25,099 bases of DNA, from the IMG/VR virus record IMGVR_UViG_3300023175_002288, positions 1-25,099 of that record. One strand, written 5' to 3'. Of the stretch, positions 13,602 through 21,630 are shown in pieces. The position numbers and the translations under genes were made by a program. Numbering within the stretch: position 1 is the stretch's first letter; the number at the start of each line of letters is the position of its first letter. Source of the DNA: a virus. The notes under the pieces are model-generated. The model saw only the letters and a program-made list of their open reading frames with translations, had not been told where the DNA came from and ran no database searches.

Positions 13602-13697
13602 GGGGCGAGGGGGAGAAATGCTTGGACTGGAAGAAAGGAGGTGTCCACGAGCAACCGAAAACCCGTACCCTTCGTACTTGATGCTAACCCTCGCCCC
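13602..13697. ncRNA. Candidate structured RNA with Shine-Dalgarno-like loop
   Basis: A 96-nt stretch closed by a perfect 10-bp helix GGGGCGAGGG (13602-13611) / CCCTCGCCCC (13688-13697). Inside, GCT-T-GGAC (13620-13627) pairs with GTCC-ACG-AGC (13643-13652), leaving a 15-nt apical loop 13628-13642 containing AAAGGAGGT on the plus strand (ACCTCCTTT on the minus strand). A small GTAC/GTAC hairpin with loop CCTTC follows. Strand is undecided. It does not fold as a tRNA. Short ORFs cross it but none is convincing. Confidence 0.45.
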
Positions 13698-13751
13698 GGT
13701 GCATAGTACTTAGGGCAATTCTCGGATAATGCTACTGGTTATGAACTTTCC

Positions 13752-13919
13752 TCAGACAGCACTATCATCAACGGCTCTCCAATTCGAGCCGTTGTAAAAG
13801 TTCAACTTGTTAGTAGTACTGTTGTAAATTATCATTCCTTTGGTTGGAGTAAGGGCATCTCTTTCAGCACCCGTGAGTACATGCAAGTGCATTACCTTGC
13901 CTGTATTCACCCTAGCCAT
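13752..13919 (-). CDS. Short fibre-like protein (55 aa)
   Basis: MARVNTGKVMHLHVLTGAER, then TPTKGMIIYNSTTNKLNFYN and GSNWRAVDD. The pattern G-M-I-I-Y-N-S-T-T-N-K-L-x-F-Y-N-G-S-x-W is the unit found repeatedly in tail-fibre and baseplate proteins of marine phages. Here it stands alone, so it may be a virion-surface or fibre-tip protein. ATG with GAGGGAACAAC upstream; 9 nt after the SWIB gene, probably in the same transcript. Confidence 0.75.
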   Translation of the reverse strand: MARVNTGKVMHLHVLTGAERDALTPTKGMIIYNSTTNKLNFYNGSNWRAVDDSAV

Positions 13920-13928
13920 GTTGTTCCC

Positions 13929-14225
13929 TCATTCAGCGCTTTCAAGGTAGTTGTTCATGTAAGCGGTTAATTCAAACATGACAATTTTCTTTTTGCCTTT
14001 GCAGATTTCCTTTAGAATTGGGTCATCTCCGACGAAAATGACTTGACCGCCTTTGTATGTCTTCCCCTTGTACTTGGCCGTGTCGCCTTCAACGCCCTTC
14101 AGATTGTACTTGTCAATGTGCGCCCACACTTTCTTCATTGCTTGGCCTCGGGTAATCTTCTTGTTACCAAGGATTTCGTTCAGGGGTTCAAGGGCGTAAT
14201 ATTTCATATCAATAGCGCGTACCAT
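13929..14225 (-). CDS. SWIB/MDM2-domain protein
   Basis: 98 aa, essentially a single SWIB domain. Recognisable parts: ALEPLNEILGNKKITRGQAM (residues 11-30), KKVWAHIDKYNLKG (31-44), then after a Gly/Lys-rich insert (45-60) VIFVGDDPILKEICKGKKK and IVMFELTAYMNNYL. In eukaryotes the domain belongs to SWI/SNF subunits; bacterial homologs occur in Chlamydia and some large viruses. It is a protein-interaction fold often linked to chromatin or DNA topology, so a role in nucleoid or virion DNA organisation, or in transcription, is possible. Preceded by the promoter-like motif at -31 and only a weak GGAT, suggesting leaderless expression. Confidence 0.85.
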   Translation of the reverse strand: MVRAIDMKYYALEPLNEILGNKKITRGQAMKKVWAHIDKYNLKGVEGDTAKYKGKTYKGGQVIFVGDDPILKEICKGKKKIVMFELTAYMNNYLESAE

Positions 14226-14238
14226 GTTTTATCCGTCC

Positions 14239-14256
14239 GTATAAGTAGGTCATAAA
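14239..14256 (-). promoter_or_regulatory. Element-specific promoter motif, copy 3 (SWIB gene)
   Basis: Minus-strand TTTATGACCTACTTATAC, first T 31 nt from the ATG at 14225, directly after the TAG that ends the 247-aa gene. It marks a new transcription unit inside the right block. Confidence 0.7.
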
Positions 14257-15000
14257 CTAGCCGTTGATTCTGCCGAAGGCGGCAAGTGGGTCAGTTGTTC
14301 CTGCACCACGTCCGGACCTTCGACGTCCACCAGATAGACGACGGTTGTATAGAAGGTATAGTCCATAGAATGCGGCGGCGCCGAGGACAAAGCCTCCGCT
14401 ACTGTAACCAATTCGACTTCCCCATGTGGTGCGATTACGAAGTGCATATCCTTTGTCATCAATTTGTCTAGCCAATGAATCTAGTTGTTTGCGAATAGTA
14501 TCTAGTTGGTTGAATGTACTAATTCCTTCACTTTTCAAAGCCGGAGGAACTGGTTGTCCTTGGTTTTCTAGAGCGATAATATCGCCGTTGATTTGATGAA
14601 GTTTCTGTTCAAGCAACGCGGCTTCTGCTGATTTGTTATCGATTTCTGTCATCAATGCAAAGTAGTTTGCTTGGTATTGGGGCGATGGTTCTGGCCGTGC
14701 CCAAGTTTCAACGGTTTTGCCATCTTTAATACGGAATGCAGGGTCATCGCCGGGTGTACTATCAACTGTGCTAGCGGAGGGCCAAGTGCTACCTAGTCCT
14801 TGCAATTTAGCAATCTGTACTTTGTTAACTCGCTCCGAACTATCGGTAGCATAGGTAGGAACAGGTTGTTTGTTAGCAAGTCGGTCTAAAGCCATCTTGC
14901 GCTTACGGCGCCCAATGCGCATTGTCTTTTCCATGTCCGTAGGTTCACGGCGCATAGGAAGTTGACGGAATTCGCTAGTTGAAGGAGCCATTGGACGCAC
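14257..15000 (-). CDS. Membrane protein with coiled coil (247 aa)
   Basis: Start taken at the GTG at 15000 (GAGG 10 nt upstream); the ATG at 14991 is an alternative. Basic N-terminus (residues 15-40 with RIGRRKRKM), a Pro/Ser/Thr-rich middle, a helical coiled-coil-like region about 110-185 (NKSAEAALLEQKLHQINGDI and TIRKQLDSLARQIDD), a transmembrane helix near 200-222 (GGFVLGAAAFYGLYLLYN) and an Arg/Gly-rich tail (SGGRRRSGRGAG). Last gene of the chaperonin-headed block. Likely virion membrane or assembly protein; unrecognised family. Confidence 0.8.
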   Translation of the reverse strand: MRPMAPSTSEFRQLPMRREPTDMEKTMRIGRRKRKMALDRLANKQPVPTYATDSSERVNKVQIAKLQGLGSTWPSASTVDSTPGDDPAFRIKDGKTVETWARPEPSPQYQANYFALMTEIDNKSAEAALLEQKLHQINGDIIALENQGQPVPPALKSEGISTFNQLDTIRKQLDSLARQIDDKGYALRNRTTWGSRIGYSSGGFVLGAAAFYGLYLLYNRRLSGGRRRSGRGAGTTDPLAAFGRING

Positions 15001-15004
15001 GATA

Positions 15005-15373
15005 TCACTTCCTCAAACTTCTATATGTACTCCAAACGGTTGAAACAGCGGTAACTCCAAGATGTGTGTATAGAACCATTTTAGTTACTGCGCCAGTTTT
15101 ACCGCCAAAGGTTCTTACTTTACTAAGTGAAACAGGACTACTATTTACTACAAACATACCTGCAAGCGCTGTATGTGCTGGATGTTGTGCAAGTTTCCAA
15201 TACTTGTTGAGTAAGCCAAGACCTGCAATCATTGGAGGAACATATGCACTATGGCCAAGATTGCTTTTTGGCGCAGAAGCGGGTCGTGCCTTACGGGCAT
15301 GTACAGTTGTTTCTCGTTGAATGTCGCCAATAGACTTGACGACTACTTGTCCTCTTTGTTGTGGCGTTACCAT
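15005..15373 (-). CDS. Putative membrane protein (122 aa)
   Basis: ATG after ACAGGTGATAAT, the same leader as the 79-aa gene. N-terminal 35 residues are polar and basic; moderately hydrophobic segments follow (YVPPMIAGLGLLNKYW, ALAGMFVVNSS and VLYTHLGVTAVSTVW). Not recognised. Lies between two other membrane proteins and is 4 nt from each. Confidence 0.75.
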   Translation of the reverse strand: MVTPQQRGQVVVKSIGDIQRETTVHARKARPASAPKSNLGHSAYVPPMIAGLGLLNKYWKLAQHPAHTALAGMFVVNSSPVSLSKVRTFGGKTGAVTKMVLYTHLGVTAVSTVWSTYRSLRK

Positions 15374-15377
15374 ATTA

Positions 15378-15863
15378 TCACCTGTATAATTGTCCGTATG
15401 CTACTAGAATTGCAAGGCCGGACGCCATAGCCGCAGTTCGTACATACTTTTCTGGTTTGTTAATAATCTTCTTTGCTTGTTTTACTACCGCTTTGTAACC
15501 GGGCGCACCAGAACCGACATAGATTAATCCGGCTCCGATTAATACGGGTAGGTTTGCTTTTTCAAAAGAAGGGAGTAGTCCTTCGAAATCACTTGCACGC
15601 ATATCGGTGTAATCAATGAAATTGTAATTGTCTTCAAGATGTGGTTGTCGAAGATAACCCGACTTGCCGGGTGCAGGTACAATTGGTTCGACTACGCCAT
15701 CAGCATAGAACTCATTTACAATATTACCTAAGTTAAATCTGTTTGCAGAACCACTGAATGCTTTACCCAATGATGGATGGTAAGGGGGCATACTACCGTT
15801 AAGATGGCTTCCCATTCGCCTACGCATTACCATGGATTGGTTTTGAGAAGAAGTATTGTGCAT
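15378..15863 (-). CDS. Putative membrane protein with C-terminal hydrophobic pair (161 aa)
   Basis: Polar, Ser/Asn/Gly-rich N-terminus with a basic patch MVMRRRMGSH; proline-rich middle (EPIVPAPGKSGYLRQP); C-terminal third has two hydrophobic segments, LPVLIGAGLIYVGSG and AAMASGLAILVAYG, separated by a basic segment. A two-pass membrane protein with a soluble N-domain, perhaps a virion membrane component. AAGGA upstream of the ATG. Confidence 0.78.
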   Translation of the reverse strand: MHNTSSQNQSMVMRRRMGSHLNGSMPPYHPSLGKAFSGSANRFNLGNIVNEFYADGVVEPIVPAPGKSGYLRQPHLEDNYNFIDYTDMRASDFEGLLPSFEKANLPVLIGAGLIYVGSGAPGYKAVVKQAKKIINKPEKYVRTAAMASGLAILVAYGQLYR

Positions 15864-15867
15864 GGTA

Positions 15868-18294
15868 TCAATTCCTTAGTGCAAGCATCCCTACCACAGC
15901 GGCAACTACGCTGGCCTTTGATAGTCCGATGCTGTTATCTGTTTCAAAGCCTTCGGCGGGGCTTACATTACCGAAACCGCCAAGGTTTGCATCCACGAAT
16001 TCAAATGTATTAGCAGTTGTTCGCTTTTTGCCGTACATTTTTCCTGATAATCCCCTTGCCTGTAATGGTAATCTTCGTGATACGTTAGTAGACCATACAT
16101 TGTTCATTTGGACTAAATTGCCCTGTTCTCCGGGAACTGTCATGCCGGGTGAATACACATGGTATGGATGGCATGGGCGAATCGCTTTCATTTTTACATT
16201 GAAGAAATCTGCATCTCCGGTTTTGCTCGGTAGGTCTGTAATCAAAGTAGCACCCACGGAAGTAGGTTTCCAAGACCTACCAGTCTTGTCCACGATTTTG
16301 TAAGGTGTCATGTCTGGAATCTTCAATTCAGGCATTGTACCGTATTGCCCGGTGAACTGCTTCATGACAATACCAATGTCTTCTATGTCGGTAATCGGTA
16401 CTTTCAGTGCTAATCTTGTCTGGACTCCGGACATAACAGGTGATAGAAGGCGGTGAGCGTCTGCGGCTTGTTCCTTGGTAAAGCCACCGTATACTCCGTA
16501 AGTTGATTCCACTTCTGGGATTGCTGATGGCCCTGTTAAAGAACCGGTTTGAATCCATAGCGACGAATTTAGCATACCAAACGCGCATAGTGCTACGTTT
16601 TGCGCATGATTGAATTGTTTCATGTGGAACTTTCTTTCCTCGGGATGAATTTTTTCAAGATTTCTAGCCGCATTCAACATATACTTCTGAATTTCACGTA
16701 CTGCATTCTTCATGAAAATTTCAGCAGATTGGTCGACGATGTATACCTCGGCTAGACTTGTACTGTGTGAATTTGATGGAACTGGGTTTCCATCAAGTAA
16801 TGATGTTGCAATAGAAGAAGTGCGCCTTGGGATTTTGCCGGGAGATTCGGTTGCAGATACTTCTGCTTGTAGTCTGGCTACTTGTAGCATTCGCATTTGC
16901 TCGCTATTCAATCCGCTTGCTATGTGATTAGGACTGAATACTTCCCAATGTGGGTCACGGAACAGTGTAGTATCTGGCCATGCCCATGTTGAGCGTACAA
17001 CAACTGCAAACCGTTGGCTGGTACGGAAGTCGCTTGGTGCAACCTCCCAATCTTGTTTGAAATTGGTAGCACCACTACCCCCGAATTGTTTTAGCAATTC
17101 TGGGTGGAGATTTGGATTTTCACCCTCGGTGATTGACATAACATGCGGATAGTACTTGCGAGCATACAGTATAGCATCACTAGCCGTTCCCCTAACGCGC
17201 ACTACTGGAATACCCGGAGCAAGAGCCCCACCAGTAAGAGGATTAACAGGAACAAGATAACAAACACCAAATTCAGATTCCTGTAATGATTGTAGCCTAT
17301 ACGATGCATTGACTTTCCAATAATTCCCTGTTGGTTCATTTCTTCCATACGCTTTAGCATAAAAGAAAATCAGTGGTTGTAGGAATGCGCCTTCGTGTAC
17401 ATTTGGCTTTGCAAGTGAAAGAATACTGACTTGACTACGATTCTTTGGAATTACTCTTCCTGCTGTTGCATCTGGTAATGTTCCTGTTAGTTGATACAAA
17501 TTATGGTCTAACGCGGCTATTCCCATTGGATGCTTGCTTAGACTATACTCCATGGTTTTTTCATCTGGCTTTACTTTTACAAACGACCCAAATTCTTGCC
17601 AATACTTCCCACCTTGGAAGTTTTTGAGAAGTTCCATTTTATCTTGGTCTGGTTGTAGTGGAGGATTCTTTTCCAGATATTGCATATATGGATTGTACCA
17701 ATTTTTATCACGCAATCCGTATCGAGGGTCCCATGCAATTGCACGCGGAATGGCCGTACTAATACGGGTATCCATTACCCATGCTACTGGGTTATCTGAA
17801 GTAGCCCCCATATCTAATGGATGCTTCATAATTAAGCGAAGACTTTCAAATTGACCGGGAATTGGTACATCCCCTGAAAATATAGATTTGAAATTGTGTC
17901 GAAGAAGACGGCGTTCGGATTCCTTTACTTTCCTTTCTTCTGTATACATTGTAAGAACGGCCTCTAGAATTCCTTGACAGGTTTCTGGCGGAATCTGGGT
18001 CTTTTTCGTAAGTAGCATTACTGCCTTTCTAAATCGAGGAGAACCTACTGAATCCGAAGGAAGTAATCCTGTTTCTCTAAGAATGCCTGTGCTAATATCA
18101 CCGCCAAATCGACCGCGCAGTTTCTGTATGTACGGTCCATAGGTTTGCTGAAACATCGTTTTTACGGATTCCATATTCCTACGAGCCGTAGCAGAAGCAA
18201 TCAATTCTGCTTGCCAAAGGCTTTGGCTAGGTGATGGATTTACCTTTGGTGCAGTAAGAGGGTCAAATCCTTTTGGTGGATATGACTCGCTCAT
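15868..18294 (-). CDS. Large unknown protein, candidate major structural or assembly protein (808 aa)
   Basis: The longest gene of the window and not recognised. Mixed alpha/beta composition, few cysteines, many Asn/Pro/Gly loops and a high share of hydrophobic patches (PLTGGALAPGIPVVRVRG, VPITDIEDIGIVMKQF), as in virion proteins. A short hydrophobic C-terminus (SKASVVAAVVGMLAL) may be a membrane anchor. No ATPase, protease or nuclease motif was found. ATG with AAGGTGA 6 nt upstream; 11 nt after the 272-aa gene. Position between membrane proteins and the Q-rich protein suggests a virion role. A capsid protein is possible but unsupported by any motif. Confidence 0.88.
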   Translation of the reverse strand: MSESYPPKGFDPLTAPKVNPSPSQSLWQAELIASATARRNMESVKTMFQQTYGPYIQKLRGRFGGDISTGILRETGLLPSDSVGSPRFRKAVMLLTKKTQIPPETCQGILEAVLTMYTEERKVKESERRLLRHNFKSIFSGDVPIPGQFESLRLIMKHPLDMGATSDNPVAWVMDTRISTAIPRAIAWDPRYGLRDKNWYNPYMQYLEKNPPLQPDQDKMELLKNFQGGKYWQEFGSFVKVKPDEKTMEYSLSKHPMGIAALDHNLYQLTGTLPDATAGRVIPKNRSQVSILSLAKPNVHEGAFLQPLIFFYAKAYGRNEPTGNYWKVNASYRLQSLQESEFGVCYLVPVNPLTGGALAPGIPVVRVRGTASDAILYARKYYPHVMSITEGENPNLHPELLKQFGGSGATNFKQDWEVAPSDFRTSQRFAVVVRSTWAWPDTTLFRDPHWEVFSPNHIASGLNSEQMRMLQVARLQAEVSATESPGKIPRRTSSIATSLLDGNPVPSNSHSTSLAEVYIVDQSAEIFMKNAVREIQKYMLNAARNLEKIHPEERKFHMKQFNHAQNVALCAFGMLNSSLWIQTGSLTGPSAIPEVESTYGVYGGFTKEQAADAHRLLSPVMSGVQTRLALKVPITDIEDIGIVMKQFTGQYGTMPELKIPDMTPYKIVDKTGRSWKPTSVGATLITDLPSKTGDADFFNVKMKAIRPCHPYHVYSPGMTVPGEQGNLVQMNNVWSTNVSRRLPLQARGLSGKMYGKKRTTANTFEFVDANLGGFGNVSPAEGFETDNSIGLSKASVVAAVVGMLALRN

Positions 18295-18305
18295 AATGGT
18301 TCACC

Positions 18306-19124
18306 TTATTGAGGTGGAACCTGTCCCTGCATATAGGTGTTCTGCATAGGTTGTGGCCTACACATCTGACAACCCATTCCATTACAGTATTGACATGGTG
18401 GTGCTAGCATGGTTGATGCAATGTTTTGTGCGGCACTACCGCCAACTGCTCCAGCGCCTACAATCCCTCCAAGTCGTAGCATATTTCCTACAAGACTTGG
18501 GCGCTGAGGTGGTTGTGAAAATTGTTGGGCCTGTTGTTGTTGCCATTGTTGCATTTGTTGTTGTCTTTGTTGTTCTTGATGTTGCATACGCTGTTCCGCG
18601 CTCATTGCATGGAACTGTGCCTGTTGTACAATTTGCATGGCACGTTGGTCGTCTGCTTGTACGTCCATAGCAATTTTTTGTAGTGGAACCATATTACTGA
18701 TTACAACATCGATATTTTCCTGTGTAATAGTTGAATATCCAAGTTCTGCGGCCTTTGCAGGGTCAACGTAGTCGCCCTTGAATGCATCACCGTTGAACCA
18801 TTCAAACAATGTTTTTTTCATGACAATTTCAATCAGTTCTGCAAGTCCGGCTAGAATAGCAGGTTGGCCTTTGTCATTGGTATACGATAGCAAGAATAGC
18901 GCGACTTCATTCGGGTGGCTAGCAAGTAGTTGGTAAAATGCACCAATTTGTTGCTCGTTACCAAAATTACCGCCCACCATTTGATTCTGTACGGCGCTCA
19001 TTGCTTGGTCAGCGATACCAGTTTTTTGTGCAACTGCCATCGTTTCTCCAAATACTGATGCAAGGCTATTCGCCGCATTGCCTGTTCCTTGTGGTGTTAA
19101 GTTTGTTCCAAATCTGTTTGTCAT
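18306..19124 (-). CDS. Q-rich protein with DnaJ-like zinc knuckle (272 aa)
   Basis: Helical N-domain (1-160), then a Gln-rich tract (about 165-210: HQEQQRQQQMQQWQQQQAQQ), a Gly/Ala-rich hydrophobic segment (LGGIVGAGAVGGSAAQNIAS) and a C-terminal zinc site CQYCNGMGCQMC that copies the CxxCxGxG knuckle of DnaJ. Such a Q tract suggests assembly or polymer-like interaction; the zinc knuckle suggests binding of unfolded protein, which fits with a chaperonin in the same operon. ATG after GGAGGAAACACA; 4-nt overlap with the upstream gene. No known family. Confidence 0.82.
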   Translation of the reverse strand: MTNRFGTNLTPQGTGNAANSLASVFGETMAVAQKTGIADQAMSAVQNQMVGGNFGNEQQIGAFYQLLASHPNEVALFLLSYTNDKGQPAILAGLAELIEIVMKKTLFEWFNGDAFKGDYVDPAKAAELGYSTITQENIDVVISNMVPLQKIAMDVQADDQRAMQIVQQAQFHAMSAEQRMQHQEQQRQQQMQQWQQQQAQQFSQPPQRPSLVGNMLRLGGIVGAGAVGGSAAQNIASTMLAPPCQYCNGMGCQMCRPQPMQNTYMQGQVPPQ

Positions 19125-19891
19125 TGTGTTTCCTCCTGTGGTTCTATTATGTATTCTGAATCTAGTGAATTGCCTCTTATTGGTGTAGTTTGTAGTACTC
19201 TATTATCAAAGACGATTGTTGTAATGTCGTTTTCTCCTGTGGTGGGATTTTTGTAGTGAATCACCTCAATGCCCGGGTCTTTGAGGGCCTCCTCAAACAC
19301 CGGATTCCATTTAGATATAAGGGGATGTTGGTTGTCGGTATTCTGCTTCTTTACTACTGGAATGAATGCTACTCCCCGCTTTTTCATACTCTTGAAGAAG
19401 CCGCGGTCATTCGATTCTTCTTGTTGAATCCAATCACTAAGTAGGTGGTATAGTTGCATATGTTGTGGACAATATGTTCCGTAAAGTTCTATTCCCCGTG
19501 AAGGTAGTACGCCCGACCAAGGCATATATGGTCTGACTTTTCCTGATGTTGCGTCAATAAAGTACGTACTCCATAAGTCGCCATAATCTAAATGCCTACA
19601 ATCGCAACCGTCGATAACGCAAATGTAAGGTTCTTGCCTATTTGAATACTTGAAACGAGCGCGTCCAATAAATGGTAGCCAACCTGTTCCCGGTAGTGTA
19701 TACCATGTCTTTGTAGGACGAAGGGCTTTGATTGCACGCTTGATATTTTGTCGGCGTGCTTTATCGGGGTCAGCATGTTCGCTAAAATTAAATTCAACGA
19801 CGGGTACAACTGCATTAAATTCAGTCGCCCTATTCTGAGGCATGTTGCTCATTAGTTCTAGCATTCTTTGGTCACGGTAGTTTTCTGTCAT
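19121..19891 (-). CDS. Unknown Cys/His-containing protein (256 aa)
   Basis: Soluble, alpha/beta. Possible zinc ligands: CVIDGCDCRHLD (about residues 90-100) and YCPQHMQLYH (about 138-147). C-terminal region IPVVKKQNTD and DITTIVFDNRVLQTTPIRGN is beta-rich. Not recognised. Overlaps the GTPase by 4 nt (ATGA), which suggests the two proteins work together. Only weak GGGATT before the ATG. Confidence 0.8.
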   Translation of the reverse strand: MTENYRDQRMLELMSNMPQNRATEFNAVVPVVEFNFSEHADPDKARRQNIKRAIKALRPTKTWYTLPGTGWLPFIGRARFKYSNRQEPYICVIDGCDCRHLDYGDLWSTYFIDATSGKVRPYMPWSGVLPSRGIELYGTYCPQHMQLYHLLSDWIQQEESNDRGFFKSMKKRGVAFIPVVKKQNTDNQHPLISKWNPVFEEALKDPGIEVIHYKNPTTGENDITTIVFDNRVLQTTPIRGNSLDSEYIIEPQEETQ

Positions 19892-20613
19892 CGGAATCCC
19901 ATTCCTTTCATCAGTGCTTGTTGTACGTTGAAGTTTTTCGTTGCGGAAATTGCATCGATATGCACTGGAATAGCCATTTCTTGTAGTGCGAACAAATGCT
20001 CACGAAAAGCATCAAAGATAGGATGGTTCGCTATCATCCCTGTGTCAAACATTTCAAACGATTCATCATCCATCCATTCGTCTGCTTTGTTTGCTAACAA
20101 AATAAGTCGCTGGGGACGGTACTTTCTTCGTGTAAATGATTTGATTATTCCCAGTCCTTTTGGTTTAGTTTTCTTCTTTAACGCCTCGACAAGATACCCT
20201 AGGGCAACTTGATTGTCGGTATTTATTGGTTCGATTAAGTGCCTATGGTCAATCACTATGATAACAGTTCGAATTTTTCGTAGGTACATGTCGCGTAGCC
20301 ACATACTTTGGTATTGTGTATGCCCACCGATATCGCGAGAAACAATCGTCTTTTTCAGACCACCATCACTAATGATTCGCTTTGCTGATTCGGGAGGCAT
20401 TCGATATTTCTCACTAAGGAACATCTTTTTGTGATGTGTTCTTTGTTGTTCTCCCAATGGCCTAATCATTCCGGGCGTAGTCAATTGTTTGTCTAGTGTA
20501 GTTTTCCCTGACATACTGGGGCCATATATTCCTACGTCGTAGCGCATGAACTCCTTTGTCTTATCGATTAGCGCAATTACTGTGTGCGCAAATACGATTT
20601 CAGTCGAGCCCAT
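19888..20613 (-). CDS. Arf/Ras-like small GTPase
   Basis: 241 aa. All guanine-nucleotide motifs are visible: G1 P-loop GPSMSGKT (31-38), G3 RDIGGHTQYQSMW (D94, G97; with the Arf-type GGH/Q and following W), G4 LLANKADEW (NKxD) and G5-like AISATK. The residue at the usual catalytic Gln is His98. G2 is probably the threonine region between 45 and 60. Long insertions and a short N-terminal helix (FAHTVIALIDKTKEFM) exist. Arf/SR-beta/Rag-like GTPases act in membrane recruitment; located next to membrane-protein genes, it may regulate assembly at the membrane. The ATG follows GGTGATTTGA and abuts the 79-aa gene. Confidence 0.88.
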   Translation of the reverse strand: MGSTEIVFAHTVIALIDKTKEFMRYDVGIYGPSMSGKTTLDKQLTTPGMIRPLGEQQRTHHKKMFLSEKYRMPPESAKRIISDGGLKKTIVSRDIGGHTQYQSMWLRDMYLRKIRTVIIVIDHRHLIEPINTDNQVALGYLVEALKKKTKPKGLGIIKSFTRRKYRPQRLILLANKADEWMDDESFEMFDTGMIANHPIFDAFREHLFALQEMAIPVHIDAISATKNFNVQQALMKGMGFR

Positions 20614-20853
20614 TCAAATCACCACTGCAAAGAACCAATCTAATATTCCATTGTAATCAGTCCAACGGGCAAGTAAGTAATCGACTGTTGCCGTTGTTGC
20701 CATTCCTGTTGCAGTAGCAATGCTACCGTAAACGTAGGCTTTGATTTTCAGATAACGCATCTGCCAAGTTTGACCTACAAACAGGGTTTCCATTAACCCT
20801 TCTTGTTGTTCGTCTTTTGCGTCACGGAAAATTAGATTAGAACCGGGAATCAT
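20614..20853 (-). CDS. Small membrane protein upstream of the GTPase (79 aa)
   Basis: ATG after ACAGGTGATAAC. N-terminal 30 residues polar, then KIKAYVYGSIATATGMATTA and LDWFFAVVI as hydrophobic segments, the last running to the C-terminus. Directly adjacent to the GTPase (stop then ATG with no gap), so it might anchor the GTPase at the membrane. Inferred from order only. Confidence 0.72.
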   Translation of the reverse strand: MIPGSNLIFRDAKDEQQEGLMETLFVGQTWQMRYLKIKAYVYGSIATATGMATTATVDYLLARWTDYNGILDWFFAVVI

Positions 20854-20871
20854 GTTATCACCTGTGTTGCC

Positions 20872-20910
20872 AACAGTGCGTTTCTTCGGTTACCCTCCTC
20901 ATACACTGTT
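20872..20910. repeat. Inverted repeat AACAGTG/CACTGTT in an 84-nt gap
   Basis: Perfect 7-bp arms flank a 25-nt interval that on the minus strand contains GAGGAGGG. The gap between the 230-aa and 79-aa genes is the longest within the chaperonin-headed block. It may be an mRNA hairpin controlling the downstream genes, or a processing site; a 14-codon micro-ORF starting in the interval is not convincing. Confidence 0.4.
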
Positions 20911-20937
20911 CCCCGGTTTTAGTTATCCCGGCGCACC

Positions 20938-21630
20938 TCACACTTGTTGATTGTGGACGTGGCCTTTCGCTCCTTCCGGTTGTAGTGTTTGTGATTGCAC
21001 TGCTTGACCGGGAATTTGTTGTACTGTTGATGAAACTGCCTGTGGAGATTGTTGTGGCTGTACTTGTTTTGTAGTATTCCCACGGGTTACAGATTGGCCC
21101 ATCATCTGCGATAGTTTTTGTAATTGGACCAACAACTCGTTTCCCTCCGCAGTAGTAACAACGTCGTCTTCCATCGTATTGTTGAGAAGACGTTCCAAAT
21201 CATACATTTGTGCTTGTAGTGCCGCCGCTTGTTGGGCTTCTTCAACAGAATACTTGATTCCTTGAATACGCTTGCGATTCTTCAATCGCATCTTACGCAT
21301 CTTGCGTCGATGTGCAGATGAATCTTCAAACGCCGCTCGCCACATGAAATAGAAGCCGGCCTGTACAAAGAATCCTGCAAGAGCATAGAAGGTTGCAGAT
21401 TCGTATGCGCTACCAAACTGGCTCCATTCCCACTTCGTATAGAGAAGAATACATGCTCCTAACACTACGGCATGAAACAACATAGAACCCAATAGGTTCA
21501 ATTCATTCTCACGAACTTGCTCGCGGTATTCTTGCAATTCAGGTGGTTCGTCGTCCGGTGCTGTGGCCATTAGGGCCTTCAACACGCGGTTGTTATTCAT
21601 AGGAATTGGCATATCAGGACCGAACTGCAT
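20938..21630 (-). CDS. Membrane protein with Q-rich tail (230 aa)
   Basis: Start moved to the ATG at 21630, since GAGGTGG lies 6 nt upstream; a TTG at 21657 is unlikely. Two hydrophobic segments (LGSMLFHAVVLGACILLYTK and ATFYALAGFFVQAGFYFMW, about residues 46-105), then a very basic segment HRRKMRKMRLKNRKRIQG that should face the cytoplasm or bind nucleic acid, a helical coiled-coil-like part and a Gln/Pro/Ser-rich C-terminus. A membrane-to-DNA linker in a virion is a reasonable guess. Unknown family. Confidence 0.8.
   Translation of the reverse strand: MQFGPDMPIPMNNNRVLKALMATAPDDEPPELQEYREQVRENELNLLGSMLFHAVVLGACILLYTKWEWSQFGSAYESATFYALAGFFVQAGFYFMWRAAFEDSSAHRRKMRKMRLKNRKRIQGIKYSVEEAQQAAALQAQMYDLERLLNNTMEDDVVTTAEGNELLVQLQKLSQMMGQSVTRGNTTKQVQPQQSPQAVSSTVQQIPGQAVQSQTLQPEGAKGHVHNQQV

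Noticed and set aside
13602-13697. A further tRNA or tRNA-like gene, because of acceptor-like GGGGCGA/TCGCCCC ends
   Set aside because: No T arm, D arm or anticodon arm can be placed on either strand at the required distances.
13616-13711. A 31-codon ORF (MLGLEERRCPRA...) across the structured RNA
   Set aside because: Composition is odd, it spans both helices of the structured element and no downstream gene is coupled to it.
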